Source of the DNA: Corallococcus soli
Lineage (GTDB): Bacteria; Myxococcota; Myxococcia; Myxococcales; Myxococcaceae
Length of the DNA stretch: 64,000 nt
Direction: 5' to 3'
Assembly (NCBI RefSeq): GCF_014930455.1
Contig: NZ_JAAIYO010000016.1
Location: 118,326-182,325 of the forward strand
Shown piece by piece: positions 48,358 through 57,605 of this stretch (positions are counted from its first letter, which is position 1; each line of letters starts with the position of its first letter). Position numbers and translations under genes: made by a program. The notes under the pieces were generated by a model that was not told where the DNA came from, did no database searches, and worked only from the letters and a program-made list of their open reading frames with translations.

Positions 48358-51129
48358 ATGTCCCCGAACCTGAAAGCCCGAAGCGCGCTCGCCGCGGCCT
48401 CGCTCCTGCTGGCGACACCGGTGCTCGCGCAGGCACCACGGAGCGGCGCGCCGCCCGCGGAGGCCGTGCCCCCGTCGCCGCCCGAGGGCACCGCGCCCGC
48501 GCAAGCCCAGCCCACGATGACGAAGCCCCCGGAGCTGGTGCAGCAGGTGGAGGCCGTGTATCCGCCCGAGGCACTCGCGGAGGGGCTCACCGCGTCCGTG
48601 CGGCTCATCATCACCATCGCCGCGGACGGCACCGTGTCGGACGTGCTGCCCACGGAGCCCGCCGGCCATGGCTTCGACGAGGCGGCCCTCGCGGCGGTGC
48701 GCCAGTTCCGCTTCTCGCCCGCGGAGGTGGACGGCGTGCCCGCGCCGGTGCAGGTGGAGTACGTCTACCACTTCACCCTCGCCGCTCCGCCGCAGGAGGC
48801 CTCCGGACCGGAGCAGGTCCAGGCGGCGCCGAAGGCCACGCTCACCGGACAGCTGATCTCCCGCGGCAGCCGCTCGCGGGTGCCCGGCGCCACCGTGCGC
48901 TGCGGTGACGACCCGGAAGCTCCCGAGGCCACCTCGGACGCGGATGGCCGCTTCACCCTCGAAGTGCCGCCCGGCGAGTGCGCGGTGCGCGTGGTGGCGT
49001 CCGGCTTCCAGCTCTACCAGACGAAGGAGCAGCTCCAGGAGAACGAGACGACGGAGGTGAACTTCTTCCTCGCCCCCTCCGCCGGCGCGCTGGAGACGGT
49101 GGTGCGCTCCGAGCGGCCGAAGAAGGAGGTCGTGCGCCGGACCATCACCCGCCAGGAGGCGCAGCGGACGCCGGGCACCTTCGGAGACCCCATCCGCGTC
49201 ATCCAGACCCTGCCGGGCGTGGCGCGCGCGCCCTTCATCTCTGGTGAGCTGCTGGTGCGCGGCTCCAACCCCGGCCAGACGGCGACGATGATGGACGGGG
49301 TCCGCATCCCCATCCTCTTCCACCTGCTCGGCGGCCCCTCGGTGGTGAACGCCGAGTTCATCGACCAGCTCGACTTCTTCCCGGGCGGCTACGGCAGCCA
49401 GTACGGCCGCGCGGTGGGCGGGATCGTGGAGGTCGGCACGCGCAAGGGCGCCGCCGACACGTTCCATGGCTCGGTGAAGGTGGACGTGCTGGACGCGGGC
49501 TTCTTCCTGGAGGCGCCCATCACGGACGGCATCAGCGTGGCCGCCGCCGCGCGGCGCTCGTACATCGACACGCTGCTGCCCCTCTTCCTGCCCAAGAGCG
49601 AGGGCAGCACGCTGTCCGTGGTGCCCCGCTACTGGGACTACCAGGTGCGCGTGGACTTCGGCGCGAAGCGGGGCGCCCGCTCGGAAGAGGAGGCCCAGGC
49701 CCAGGCGGGCGGCGCGCGCAGCACTGGCTACGTCATGGCCTTCGGCAGCGACGACCAGCTGCGGGTGGTGTCCTCGGGCCCGGAGACGGAGCGGGACCTG
49801 TCGGTGGACACGCAGACCCTCTTCCACCGCATCAAGGGCGACTGGACATACCGCAAGGGCGCGCTCACCTCCGTCTTCACGCCGTACGTGGGCTACGACG
49901 CCAACAGCTTCAAGTTCGGCGACGCGAAGCAGGAGGGCGTGGGCTACACGTTGGGCGCGCGCGAGGTGCTGGGCCTGGAGCTGTCCTCCTCGCTCACCGT
50001 GCGCACGGGCCTGGACCTCGTCTACGAGCACCAGTCCTTCGACGTGCAGTTCCCCGCCCCGGAGAACTTCGAGTACGTGGCCTTCCCCGGCGCCGAGTCC
50101 GTGGGCGAGCTGCTGGTGGAGAAGATTGGCCTCGGCTCCTTCGACGGCGCGCTCTTCGTGGAGGCGGACCTGAAGGTGGGCAAGTTCACCTTCACCCCGG
50201 GCGTTCGCGGCAACCTCCAGCGCGCGGGCGACGCGCGGAACCTGGCGCTGGATCCGCGGCTGTGGGTGAGCTTCGCGGCCACCGAGCGCACCAACCTCAA
50301 GGGCTCGCTCGGCCTCTACAGCCAGCCGGCGGAGACGTTCCGCTTCATCAGCCTGCCGTACGGCAACCCGGACCTCATCTACCAGCGCGCGTTCCAGAGC
50401 AGCCTCGGCGTGGACCACCGCCTGACGGACGTGCTCAACGTGGACGTGACGGGCTTCTTCAACCGCCGCTACAACAACATCGCGGCGCCCGGGCAGATCG
50501 TCTCGCGCCCGGGGGGAGGCGTGGTCCGGCTGCCGTACTCCAACGAGGGCATCGGCCGCGCCCTGGGGTTGGAGGTCATGGTGAAGAAGAACCGCGCGTC
50601 CGCGACGGACAAGTGGTCCGGCTGGCTGTCATACACCTTCAGTCGCTCGCTCGACGGGCGCGCGGGCCCCAACCCCGACGGTGGTGGAGGCTTCGGTGGG
50701 AGCTTCGGTGGCAACGGTGATGAGACGTACGGCCTCAGTGCCTTTGATCAGACGCACATCCTCACGCTGGTGAGCAGCTATGTGCTGGGCAATGGCTGGG
50801 AGCTGGGCGGGCGCTTCCGCTACACCACCGGCCGTCCGACGACGCCGCTCAACCACACGTTCGACCTGTACCAGGCGGACCGCAACCGCTTCAACGGCAC
50901 GTATGGCCCGTATGCCTCCGCGCGCACGGCAGGTTTCCACCAGCTCGACATGCGGCTGGACAAGAGCTGGCAATTCCAGAGCTGGACGCTGGGGGCCTAC
51001 ATCGACGTGCAGAACCTCTACAACGCGGAGAACGTCGAGTTCGTCTTCAACGACTACCGGCAGCGCCGGGAGTACGAGGTGCCCGGCATCCCCATCCTCC
51101 CCGTGGTGGGCGTGAAAGGAAGCTTCTGA
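48358..51129 (+). CDS. TonB-dependent outer-membrane receptor with N-terminal TonB-C-like domain
   Basis: A 923-residue receptor. Signal peptide ends at LAQA; about residues 52-140 form a TonB C-terminal-like domain (PPELVQQVEAVYPPEALAEG, then VSDVLPTEP and RQFRFSPAEVDG); 160-235 a carboxypeptidase-regulatory-like domain (PGATVRCGDD, DADGRFTLEVPPG); 260-370 a plug (TLPGVARAPFISGELLVRG, FFPGGYGSQYGRAVGG); the rest is beta-barrel with typical strands ending NDYRQRREYEVPG and final aromatic F. TonB domains normally sit in a separate inner-membrane protein, so this fusion is notable though seen in myxobacteria. A ligand-carrying lipoprotein gene follows 1 base after the stop. Confidence 0.85.
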   Translation: MSPNLKARSALAAASLLLATPVLAQAPRSGAPPAEAVPPSPPEGTAPAQAQPTMTKPPELVQQVEAVYPPEALAEGLTASVRLIITIAADGTVSDVLPTEPAGHGFDEAALAAVRQFRFSPAEVDGVPAPVQVEYVYHFTLAAPPQEASGPEQVQAAPKATLTGQLISRGSRSRVPGATVRCGDDPEAPEATSDADGRFTLEVPPGECAVRVVASGFQLYQTKEQLQENETTEVNFFLAPSAGALETVVRSERPKKEVVRRTITRQEAQRTPGTFGDPIRVIQTLPGVARAPFISGELLVRGSNPGQTATMMDGVRIPILFHLLGGPSVVNAEFIDQLDFFPGGYGSQYGRAVGGIVEVGTRKGAADTFHGSVKVDVLDAGFFLEAPITDGISVAAAARRSYIDTLLPLFLPKSEGSTLSVVPRYWDYQVRVDFGAKRGARSEEEAQAQAGGARSTGYVMAFGSDDQLRVVSSGPETERDLSVDTQTLFHRIKGDWTYRKGALTSVFTPYVGYDANSFKFGDAKQEGVGYTLGAREVLGLELSSSLTVRTGLDLVYEHQSFDVQFPAPENFEYVAFPGAESVGELLVEKIGLGSFDGALFVEADLKVGKFTFTPGVRGNLQRAGDARNLALDPRLWVSFAATERTNLKGSLGLYSQPAETFRFISLPYGNPDLIYQRAFQSSLGVDHRLTDVLNVDVTGFFNRRYNNIAAPGQIVSRPGGGVVRLPYSNEGIGRALGLEVMVKKNRASATDKWSGWLSYTFSRSLDGRAGPNPDGGGGFGGSFGGNGDETYGLSAFDQTHILTLVSSYVLGNGWELGGRFRYTTGRPTTPLNHTFDLYQADRNRFNGTYGPYASARTAGFHQLDMRLDKSWQFQSWTLGAYIDVQNLYNAENVEFVFNDYRQRREYEVPGIPILPVVGVKGSF

Positions 51130-51130
51130 C

Positions 51131-52054
51131 ATGAAGGCCCTGATCCACTCCGGAGGCCTGCTCCTGCTGGGCCTCGCGGCCCTCGCCTGTGTCGACCCCG
51201 AAGACCGGGCTTCTCGCGTGCATGACTTCCGGGTGCTCGGCGTCTCCACGGAGCAGCCAGAGCTGATGGCCTCCACCTGCGAGCGCACGCCGGAGGCCCT
51301 GGACGCGCTCGCGGCGGAGGTGACGTACCGCGCGCTGCTGGTGGACCCCGCCGGCGAGGGGCGCTCCATCCAGTACACGTTGTGGGCGTGCGCGGATCCG
51401 GATGACCGGACGTGCTCGAACGAAGCGGACCGCGCGCTGCTCGCGGAGGGCACCACGGGCGCGGGTGAGCTGACCCTCCCCATCCGCCCCGGCGCGGCCA
51501 GGGTAGGGGAGGACCGGCTCCTGCTGGAGCGGGTACAGGAGGAGGACCCCTACAAGGGGCTGGGAGGCATCCGCATGCCGCTCGTCCTCCGCGCGGTGGC
51601 GGGCGACGAGGAGGTCTACGCGCAGAAGCTGATGGTCTTCTGGTGCCCGGTGGTGGAGGGCATGAAGGCCAACGAGCAGCCGGTGCTCCCGGGCCTGCGG
51701 GTGGACGACGTGCCCTGGCAGGACGGCGAACCGCCAGAGCTGCGCGGCCCGGGGCCCTTCGTGGTGACGTCCGAGGACGTGTCGGCGCTGGAGGAGACGT
51801 ACGTGGTGCCGGGCCTGCGGCTGCAGGCCGTGAACCTCAAGGAGGCGTGGGAGATCTCCTGGCACGCCACGCTGGGGGAGTTCGGACCGCAGGAGACGGG
51901 CGGCGCGGACTTCGGTGGCCAGCAGGGACGACACCGCACGGAGTGGAAGCCGGCCCAGGGCGCGGCGGCCCAGGAGGTGACGTTCTGGGCCGTGGTGCGC
52001 GACGGGCGCGGCGGCAGCTCATGGTTGGTGCGTCGGGCGCGCTGGAGCCCCTGA
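51131..52054 (+). CDS. Lipoprotein paired with TonB receptor
   Basis: A 307-residue lipoprotein (lipobox LAALAC, Cys about residue 20) starting one base after the receptor stop, so co-transcribed. No catalytic motif; contains CERTPEALDALAAEVTYRA and beta-rich segments. By position, it may bind the substrate or complete the receptor, as paired surface lipoproteins do, but this is inference. A terminator hairpin overlaps its stop codon. Confidence 0.7.
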   Translation: MKALIHSGGLLLLGLAALACVDPEDRASRVHDFRVLGVSTEQPELMASTCERTPEALDALAAEVTYRALLVDPAGEGRSIQYTLWACADPDDRTCSNEADRALLAEGTTGAGELTLPIRPGAARVGEDRLLLERVQEEDPYKGLGGIRMPLVLRAVAGDEEVYAQKLMVFWCPVVEGMKANEQPVLPGLRVDDVPWQDGEPPELRGPGPFVVTSEDVSALEETYVVPGLRLQAVNLKEAWEISWHATLGEFGPQETGGADFGGQQGRHRTEWKPAQGAAAQEVTFWAVVRDGRGGSSWLVRRARWSP

Positions 52055-52065
52055 GCAGGGGCTCC
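52044..52065. terminator. Terminator hairpin overlapping the stop codon
   Basis: GGAGCCCCTG, two bases, CAGGGGCTCC: a perfect 10-bp stem containing the TGA of the lipoprotein gene and followed by TCCCC. It lies between convergent genes. Confidence 0.6.
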
Positions 52066-52081
52066 TCCCCGCCATGGGCCT

Positions 52082-52984
52082 TCAGGGCTTCAACTGCGCC
52101 GCCGCGGCTTCCCGGTGCGCCGGCTGGCCCGTGGTCAGCGCGAAGAGGGCGTAGGCAACGGGCGTGGCCGCGAGCAGCTCCGTGCAGTGCTCGTCCAGCC
52201 GGTCCCAGACCTGCCCGCCGGCCTTCACGTAGGCGTCGACGGTGGCCTCGAACACGGCGTCCACGCCGAGCATGCGCTGGAACACGAAGTCGCGTGCGGG
52301 GTCGCTGACCTTGGCGGTGGTCCAGTCGAGCACGCCGGTGATGGTGTCGTCGGGGGCCAGCAGGACGTGTGCGGGGTACAGCTCCCCATGCGTCAGCGCG
52401 ACGTGCCGGGGCCAGTAGGAGTCCTCCCCCAGCCAGGTCTCCCAGCGCCGGATGAGCGCTTCGGCGACGTCGAACTCCTTCCGGACCCGGGCGATGTCGG
52501 AGGCCCAGCCGGCGCGAACCTGGTCGGGTGTCTCGACCTTCAGGCCCGCGCGCCCGGCCTCCTCGATGCTGATGGCGTGCAGCCGGTGGATGAGGTGGCC
52601 GAACTCCCGGGCGTAGACGCGGGATTCTCGGTCGAAGTGCCACACGGGTTCGCCGGAGGCCGGGTCGAGTGTCAGCCCGGGTCTGCCGGGCAGGGCCCGG
52701 TACGCGATGAGGCTCCGGTCGGCGACCTGCCATTGGGGGACGGGGACCCCGAGGCGCGGACCGACGAAGTCCAGGATCGCGCGCTCCTCACCGAGCTTCG
52801 CGGAGACGTCGTCGCGCCGGGGGATCCGGAGGATCCACTCCACGTCGCCTGTGTCGCGGGCCATCACGACGCGATAGTCGAGCCCCGCCTCGTTGACCGA
52901 CAGCGAATCGGGTTGGAGCTCCAGGCCGTGTGAGGCGGCACGTTCGAGGATCTGCCGGGCGTCATCTGGAGGCAGCAGGGGCAT
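52082..52984 (-). CDS. Macrolide 2'-phosphotransferase family protein
   Basis: A 300-residue aminoglycoside/choline-kinase-fold protein of the macrolide 2'-phosphotransferase (Mph) type, which would use a nucleoside triphosphate to phosphorylate the macrolide desosamine. VLDWTTAKVSDPARDF (Asp220) holds the metal-binding Asp. The catalytic HxD of this fold, normally HGDLxxGH, reads HGELYPAH here, with Glu201 in place of Asp. A chromosomal drug-resistance or metabolite-kinase role is possible; activity is uncertain. Convergent with the lipoprotein gene. Confidence 0.75.
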   Translation of the reverse strand: MPLLPPDDARQILERAASHGLELQPDSLSVNEAGLDYRVVMARDTGDVEWILRIPRRDDVSAKLGEERAILDFVGPRLGVPVPQWQVADRSLIAYRALPGRPGLTLDPASGEPVWHFDRESRVYAREFGHLIHRLHAISIEEAGRAGLKVETPDQVRAGWASDIARVRKEFDVAEALIRRWETWLGEDSYWPRHVALTHGELYPAHVLLAPDDTITGVLDWTTAKVSDPARDFVFQRMLGVDAVFEATVDAYVKAGGQVWDRLDEHCTELLAATPVAYALFALTTGQPAHREAAAAQLKP

Positions 52985-53068
52985 GGAGGGGTGTCCTTGA
53001 GCACGTCCGCAGTGGACGGGTTCGCCGTCGTGTTGGAGAAGACGTTGGCTTTGAGCCTGGAGCGGCCT

Positions 53069-53398
53069 TCAGTCGCCTCGCTTCTTCTTGCCCCGAGCGA
53101 CCTCGGTGGCCAGGGCATCCAGCTTCGGTGTCCAGAAGGCGCGGAAGCGGTCCAGCCAGGCGTCCACCTCCGCCAGGGGCGCGGCGTCCACGGCGTAGAG
53201 GCGCCGGGCGCCATCCACCCGCACGGTCGCGAAGCCGTTGTCCCGCAGGACCTTCAGGTGCTGCGAGACAGCCGACTGGGTGATGCCGAACTCGCGCTGG
53301 ACCACGGCCACGACCTCACCCGAGGCGTGCTCGCCTTCCGCCAGCAGCTCCAGGATGCGGCGGCGAACCGGATCTCCGAGGACGTCGAACGCGTGCAT
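53069..53398 (-). CDS. ArsR-family transcriptional repressor
   Basis: A 109-residue winged-helix repressor: FDVLGDPVRRRILELLAEGE then FGITQSAVSQHLKVLRDNGF, followed by the typical wing VDGARRLYAVD. No CxC metal site is visible, so it belongs to the non-metal group usually paired with SRPBCC proteins. It is the second gene of the operon, and its ATG overlaps the stop of the SRPBCC gene by one base (TGATG). Confidence 0.9.
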   Translation of the reverse strand: MHAFDVLGDPVRRRILELLAEGEHASGEVVAVVQREFGITQSAVSQHLKVLRDNGFATVRVDGARRLYAVDAAPLAEVDAWLDRFRAFWTPKLDALATEVARGKKKRGD

Positions 53399-54024
53399 CA
53401 GCCTCCTGTATAGAACGCGGCCGTGCGCTCGGCCATCCCTCGGGCCACGTCCGGAGTCTCGCCGGCCGCCACGTGGGCGTCGGCCCACGCCTGGGCGCTC
53501 TCACGCATGAAGGCCTTCGCCTCGTCGGAGGCAGCCCAGACGGCGTTGGCTTCCGGCGGGACGCTCTGGCCACTCTCGATGTGGAGGCCCAGCCCGTAGA
53601 AGCTCAGGTCCCAGCCCACGCCCGTGGCACCGGGGCCGAACTGGCTCCAGAACTGTTCGACGTCGGCGGCGTGCACGATGTGTTCGAGCGTCAGCCGCGT
53701 GCCCTTGCCTTCCGGGGCCAGTCGCACGGTCACCCAGCTCATGCCGCCGTTGAACTCCCAGGTGACGTCGAACGCCGTGGGCTTGTCACAGCGCTGGATG
53801 GTCCCTCCCGCGTTCCCCTTGAGCTGATAGCGGCCACCCAACTGCAACTGCCCCTCGATGGGCAGGAACCAGCGCGGGATGCGCTCCGCGTTGGTGACCG
53901 CGTCCCACAGGTCCTCGATGTCGGTGGTGTAGACGCGGTGGGCGATGACCACATGGGCCGGCTTGCCTTCGTACTCGCGCTCGACGCAGGCGCGAAACTC
54001 GGCGCCGATGACTTTGTGAAGCAT
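53398..54024 (-). CDS. SRPBCC (AHSA1-like) domain protein
   Basis: A 208-residue START-like/AHSA1 domain protein. VYTTDIEDLWDAVTNAERIPRWF near the N-terminus and GGRYQLKGNAGGTIQRCD are family blocks; the C-terminal part is an extra helical segment. It probably binds a hydrophobic ligand or acts with the ArsR repressor. GGGAGG 7 bases before the ATG at 54024 decides the start. Transcribed with ArsR from a readable promoter. Confidence 0.85.
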   Translation of the reverse strand: MLHKVIGAEFRACVEREYEGKPAHVVIAHRVYTTDIEDLWDAVTNAERIPRWFLPIEGQLQLGGRYQLKGNAGGTIQRCDKPTAFDVTWEFNGGMSWVTVRLAPEGKGTRLTLEHIVHAADVEQFWSQFGPGATGVGWDLSFYGLGLHIESGQSVPPEANAVWAASDEAKAFMRESAQAWADAHVAAGETPDVARGMAERTAAFYTGG

Positions 54025-54049
54025 GTGCGTACCTCCCGCTTTTACGCGG

Positions 54050-54087
54050 TTAGTACAGTCTGGGCTCATATTAGTCAATTCTAATAT
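54050..54087 (-). promoter_or_regulatory. ArsR-SRPBCC operon promoter and operator
   Basis: On the minus strand, TTGACT (54078-54073) and TACTAA (54055-54050) are separated by exactly 17 bases, a good sigma-70 promoter. A perfect 7-6-7 dyad (ATATTAG and CTAATAT, 54068-54087) overlaps the -35 element, as expected for an ArsR repressor site. This is an AT-rich patch in a GC-rich region. Confidence 0.75.
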
Positions 54088-54286
54088 TCGCCTTGGGTGG
54101 GCCGGGAGCTGGATGCCAGCGCGACCGCTGGCCCCCTTGCGTGCTCACGCGACGTCGTCCGTACAGCGAGTGCAGGCTGCCGGGCGGCGCAATTCCATCC
54201 GTGAAACATGGGAGGAGGTGGAGGCCGCGCCCACCGGGCCAGCAGGCATCCCGGGGGTGTCTCAGACCCTGTTTACATTTGTATCA

Positions 54287-56461
54287 ATGACACCGGAGCA
54301 TCCCTTCCACATGGGTCTCTCCGGCGTCTTCTCCTTCGTGCCCACGGTGTTCGTCGTTCCCTTCACGAGCTCGCGCCTCGCGGCGCTGGGCACCGCGCTG
54401 CTCCTCGTCTTGCTGTCGGCGCCCCGGGTGCACGCGGCGCCGGCGCAGGCGACCGTGCCCGCGGTGGACGGGTGGCGCTTCCGCTGGGGCGACTCGCCGC
54501 TCGGGCCCGACGGCATCCCCGTCTGGGCCATGGCGACGGGCACGGAAGAGGGCTGGCGGCCGGTGGAAGCCCTGAAGCGGCCTCCGGGTCGTGGCACGAA
54601 CACGCTGCTCTGGCTGAGCATCCCCGTCCCCGAGGGGAAGTGGGTGGAGCCGGCGCTCTACCTGGGAAACGTCGCCAACGCCTTCGAGGCGTACGCTGGC
54701 GGCCAGCGCATCCACGTGAGCGGGAAGGTGAACCCTTCTGGCCGCGAGAGCATGGACAGCCTGACCTGGCACCTGGTGCCATTGCCGCCCGAGGTGACGG
54801 GCCAGCGCATTCTGCTGCGCATCCAGGGGACGGGGCCCGCCATCGGGGTGACGCAGGCCGCGCGGGTGGGCTCGCACCGCGAGCTGCTGGCCGCGGCGAC
54901 GCGCACGGGGCTGGCGCCGTTCGTCATCGGAATGTTGCTGCTCGCCATCGCCGGGGTGTCCGCGGGCGCCGTCGTGCTGCGCCGCCAGAAGCGGATGCTG
55001 GTGGCGCTGACCGTCTTCTCCGGGGGCTCGGGCGCGCTGCTGCTCGGCATGAGCGGCCTGTTCGCCGCGCTCTGGGAGCTGCGCGTCGTCAGCAACCAGC
55101 TCACGCTGCTGGGCGCGTACTGCATCCTCCCGGGCCTCGCGTGGTTCATCTCGGACACGATTGGCGAGGGGAGGATGCGCTGGTTCCGCATCGGCGCGGC
55201 GGTGGTCTCCGTGCCGGCCGCCATCCAGGGCGCCCTGCTCCTCGTGGACCTGAGCGTGGCCCAGGGGCTCCTGCCACTCATGGTCTTCTATTCGCTTCCC
55301 GGGATCATGGTCTGCGTCGGGGTCGCGTCCGTGGAGTCCTGGCGCGGCAACTCCGACGCCCGCATCTTCGTCGCCGGCCTGGGCGTCCTCTTCTTCTTCT
55401 GCGTCCTCACCACGCTCCCCATGCTCGGCCTCTCGGATGCGACGGACAGCCAGCTCCACTGGGGCTTCTTCTCACTCACGCTGTCGCTCGTGGGCATCGT
55501 GGGAAGCCGCTCGTCGCGGGTGATGCGCTCCCTCGAAAGGCACACGCGAGGGCTGGAGGAGCGGCGCAAGGAGGTGCGCCAGCTCGCCAACAGCATGGGC
55601 AGTGGCGCCGGAGAGCTGGCGGCGGTGGTGCAGCAGCTGCGCGCCACGAGCGAGGAGCAGACCCACGGCATCAGCCGTCAGGCGACGGCGCTCCAGCAAC
55701 TGGAGCATACGGTGGAGGAGATCCGACAGAGCTCGCACGTGACGGCCGACAAGGCCCGCATCATGGCCACCTCCGCCGAGACGGCCGAGCAGGTGGGGCG
55801 GGACGGCGGCGAGGCCGTGGAGCGCACGCTGACGGACCTCTCCGCCATCCGCGCCGAGGTGTCGGCGATGGCTGGCCACATCCTCGCGCTCGATGCGCGC
55901 ACGCGAGAGATCGCCGGCATCGTGGACGTGGTGAAGGCGCTGGCGGACCAGTCCAACATGCTGGCCCTCAACGCGGCCATCGAGGCGGTGCGCAGCGGCG
56001 ACAGCGGCAAGGGCTTCGGGGTGGTGGCTCGGGAGATGCGAAGCCTCGCGGACCAGTCCATCCACGCCACCCAGCGCATCCGCGAGGTGCTGGACGGGGT
56101 GAGCGCGAGCATGCGCGAGGCCGCGAAGGCGAGCGAGCAGGGCGAGCAGCGGGTGAGCGGCAGCCTCGACGCGGTGCGCACCTCCGGTGAGCAGCTCCAG
56201 AGGCTGGCCGCCATCATCAAGGACACCAGCTCCAGCGTGCGTCAGATCACCGCCGCCGTGGCCCAGCAGGACATGGGCACGCACCAGATTGCCCAGGCCA
56301 TCCAGGAGCTGTCCGGCCAGATGCAGCGCACGCTGAAGGTGGTGGACGAGACGCAGAACGTCACCCACTCCGTCCAATCACTGGCCCAGCGCCTGTCGAG
56401 CGTCGCCGACCAGGCCCTCCGCTCCGGCACGCTGGACGCGGAGGAGGCGCCGGCCGGGTAG
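54287..56461 (+). CDS. Membrane chemoreceptor with 7TM-DISM sensor and MCP signalling domain
   Basis: A 724-residue protein. An N-terminal signal-like helix ends near residue 50 (LLLVLLSAPRVHA), followed by a roughly 130-residue periplasmic domain of the 7TMR-DISM extracellular type (FRWGDSPLGPDG, SGKVNPSGRESMDS) and seven predicted helices over about 200-420. The C-terminal 290 residues are a methyl-accepting chemotaxis domain with tip region NMLALNAAIEAVRSGDSGKG and FGVVAREMRSLADQS. No HAMP domain intervenes. It would pass a signal to CheA/CheW. The start is weakly supported; ATG 54311 is an alternative. Confidence 0.8.
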   Translation: MTPEHPFHMGLSGVFSFVPTVFVVPFTSSRLAALGTALLLVLLSAPRVHAAPAQATVPAVDGWRFRWGDSPLGPDGIPVWAMATGTEEGWRPVEALKRPPGRGTNTLLWLSIPVPEGKWVEPALYLGNVANAFEAYAGGQRIHVSGKVNPSGRESMDSLTWHLVPLPPEVTGQRILLRIQGTGPAIGVTQAARVGSHRELLAAATRTGLAPFVIGMLLLAIAGVSAGAVVLRRQKRMLVALTVFSGGSGALLLGMSGLFAALWELRVVSNQLTLLGAYCILPGLAWFISDTIGEGRMRWFRIGAAVVSVPAAIQGALLLVDLSVAQGLLPLMVFYSLPGIMVCVGVASVESWRGNSDARIFVAGLGVLFFFCVLTTLPMLGLSDATDSQLHWGFFSLTLSLVGIVGSRSSRVMRSLERHTRGLEERRKEVRQLANSMGSGAGELAAVVQQLRATSEEQTHGISRQATALQQLEHTVEEIRQSSHVTADKARIMATSAETAEQVGRDGGEAVERTLTDLSAIRAEVSAMAGHILALDARTREIAGIVDVVKALADQSNMLALNAAIEAVRSGDSGKGFGVVAREMRSLADQSIHATQRIREVLDGVSASMREAAKASEQGEQRVSGSLDAVRTSGEQLQRLAAIIKDTSSSVRQITAAVAQQDMGTHQIAQAIQELSGQMQRTLKVVDETQNVTHSVQSLAQRLSSVADQALRSGTLDAEEAPAG

Positions 56462-56531
56462 CCCGCGCTTTCTCGCGCAACTTCCGGACGTCTCCCGGGT
56501 TCACAGGGACATTTCCCGGAGGAGTCACCCC

Positions 56532-57566
56532 ATGAAGCGACACGGAAGGACGACGTTCGGCCCGGTGTGCGGGCTGCTGGCCCTGGGCCTCATCGGCTGT
56601 GGAACCGCGGAGGACGCCCCCACCCCCGGCGCGGAGGCGCCCCTGGGCGCGTCCCATGCGGCCCTCACGGTGTACGAACAGGCCGCGCTGGACACGGCCA
56701 ACACCTCCACGAGCTGCACGCCGCTCGCGAACTTCTACTGGGAGATTGGCAATGGAGCGGGGCCGCTCTACGCCATCCCGCGTGGCAGCGGCGTCTCCGC
56801 CACGACGGTGATGCCCATCGCGTCCGCGAGCAAGTGGCTGTACGCGGGGGCCTACGTCCAGTCGAAGGGGTACGCGAACCTCGCCGTGGACGAGAAGAAG
56901 CGGCTCAACTTCACCAGCGGCTACATCGACGAGAACACCACGCTGTGTGGGGACGCCGGGACGACCGTCTCGGATTGCTACGGGCCCGCCTACAAGGACG
57001 TCTCCTACCGCCCGCTCCAGAACGGCCGCTATTTCTACAACGGCGGCCACCTGCAGAAGCTGGCCCTGGACGACATCGGCGCCAGGAAGGGCACGGGGTT
57101 GATGAGCGTCATGGACTGGATCAACGCCCGGCTGGGCACCACCCTGCCGGAGTCGGACAGCGACGTCGCTCCGGCCGGGGGCTTCTCGGGCAGCGCGGCG
57201 CACTACCGCGTCTTCCTGATGAAGCTCATCAACAACCAGTACGAGCTGTCCTCCAAGCTGACCGTGGACTCCGTTCCGGCCTGGGACGGAGGGCCCAGCG
57301 TGTCCTACACACCGTGGACGGCCAGCCAGGCGTATTACGGGCTGGGGCACTGGATCGAGGGAGAGACCGTCAACGGCGTGTGGACCGTGACGGGCCACTC
57401 CTCGGCGGGGGCGTATGGCTTCTATCCCTGGGTGAACGCCGCCAGGAACCGCTACATGCTCCTGGCCCGCAACCGTCAGTTCGGTGGGCAGGCGGAGGGT
57501 GAGAAGTCACGCACCTGTGCCCAGGCCATTCGCAAGGCCTACGAGCTGGGTGTGCCGCAGCCGTAG
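56532..57566 (+). CDS. Serine-hydrolase lipoprotein of the beta-lactamase/DD-peptidase fold
   Basis: A 344-residue lipoprotein (lipobox LIGC, Cys23). The SxxK motif is SASK (Ser98-Lys101), the second motif is probably YNG (169-171) and the third HSSAG in GHSSAGAYGF. Together these place it among class-C-like serine hydrolases. Whether it cleaves peptidoglycan, esters or beta-lactams is unknown. GGAGGAG precedes the start. Convergent with the secreted GH18-like gene, with a terminator between. Confidence 0.75.
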   Translation: MKRHGRTTFGPVCGLLALGLIGCGTAEDAPTPGAEAPLGASHAALTVYEQAALDTANTSTSCTPLANFYWEIGNGAGPLYAIPRGSGVSATTVMPIASASKWLYAGAYVQSKGYANLAVDEKKRLNFTSGYIDENTTLCGDAGTTVSDCYGPAYKDVSYRPLQNGRYFYNGGHLQKLALDDIGARKGTGLMSVMDWINARLGTTLPESDSDVAPAGGFSGSAAHYRVFLMKLINNQYELSSKLTVDSVPAWDGGPSVSYTPWTASQAYYGLGHWIEGETVNGVWTVTGHSSAGAYGFYPWVNAARNRYMLLARNRQFGGQAEGEKSRTCAQAIRKAYELGVPQP

Positions 57567-57605
57567 CCGCCTCGCGCGTCCGTGCATGCGATGCGTGTCC
57601 ACCGT

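Noticed and set aside
52082..52984. Macrolide phosphotransferase as self-resistance for the NRPS/PKS product
   Set aside because: It is 34 kb away, the predicted product is not a macrolide, and intervening genes are unrelated.
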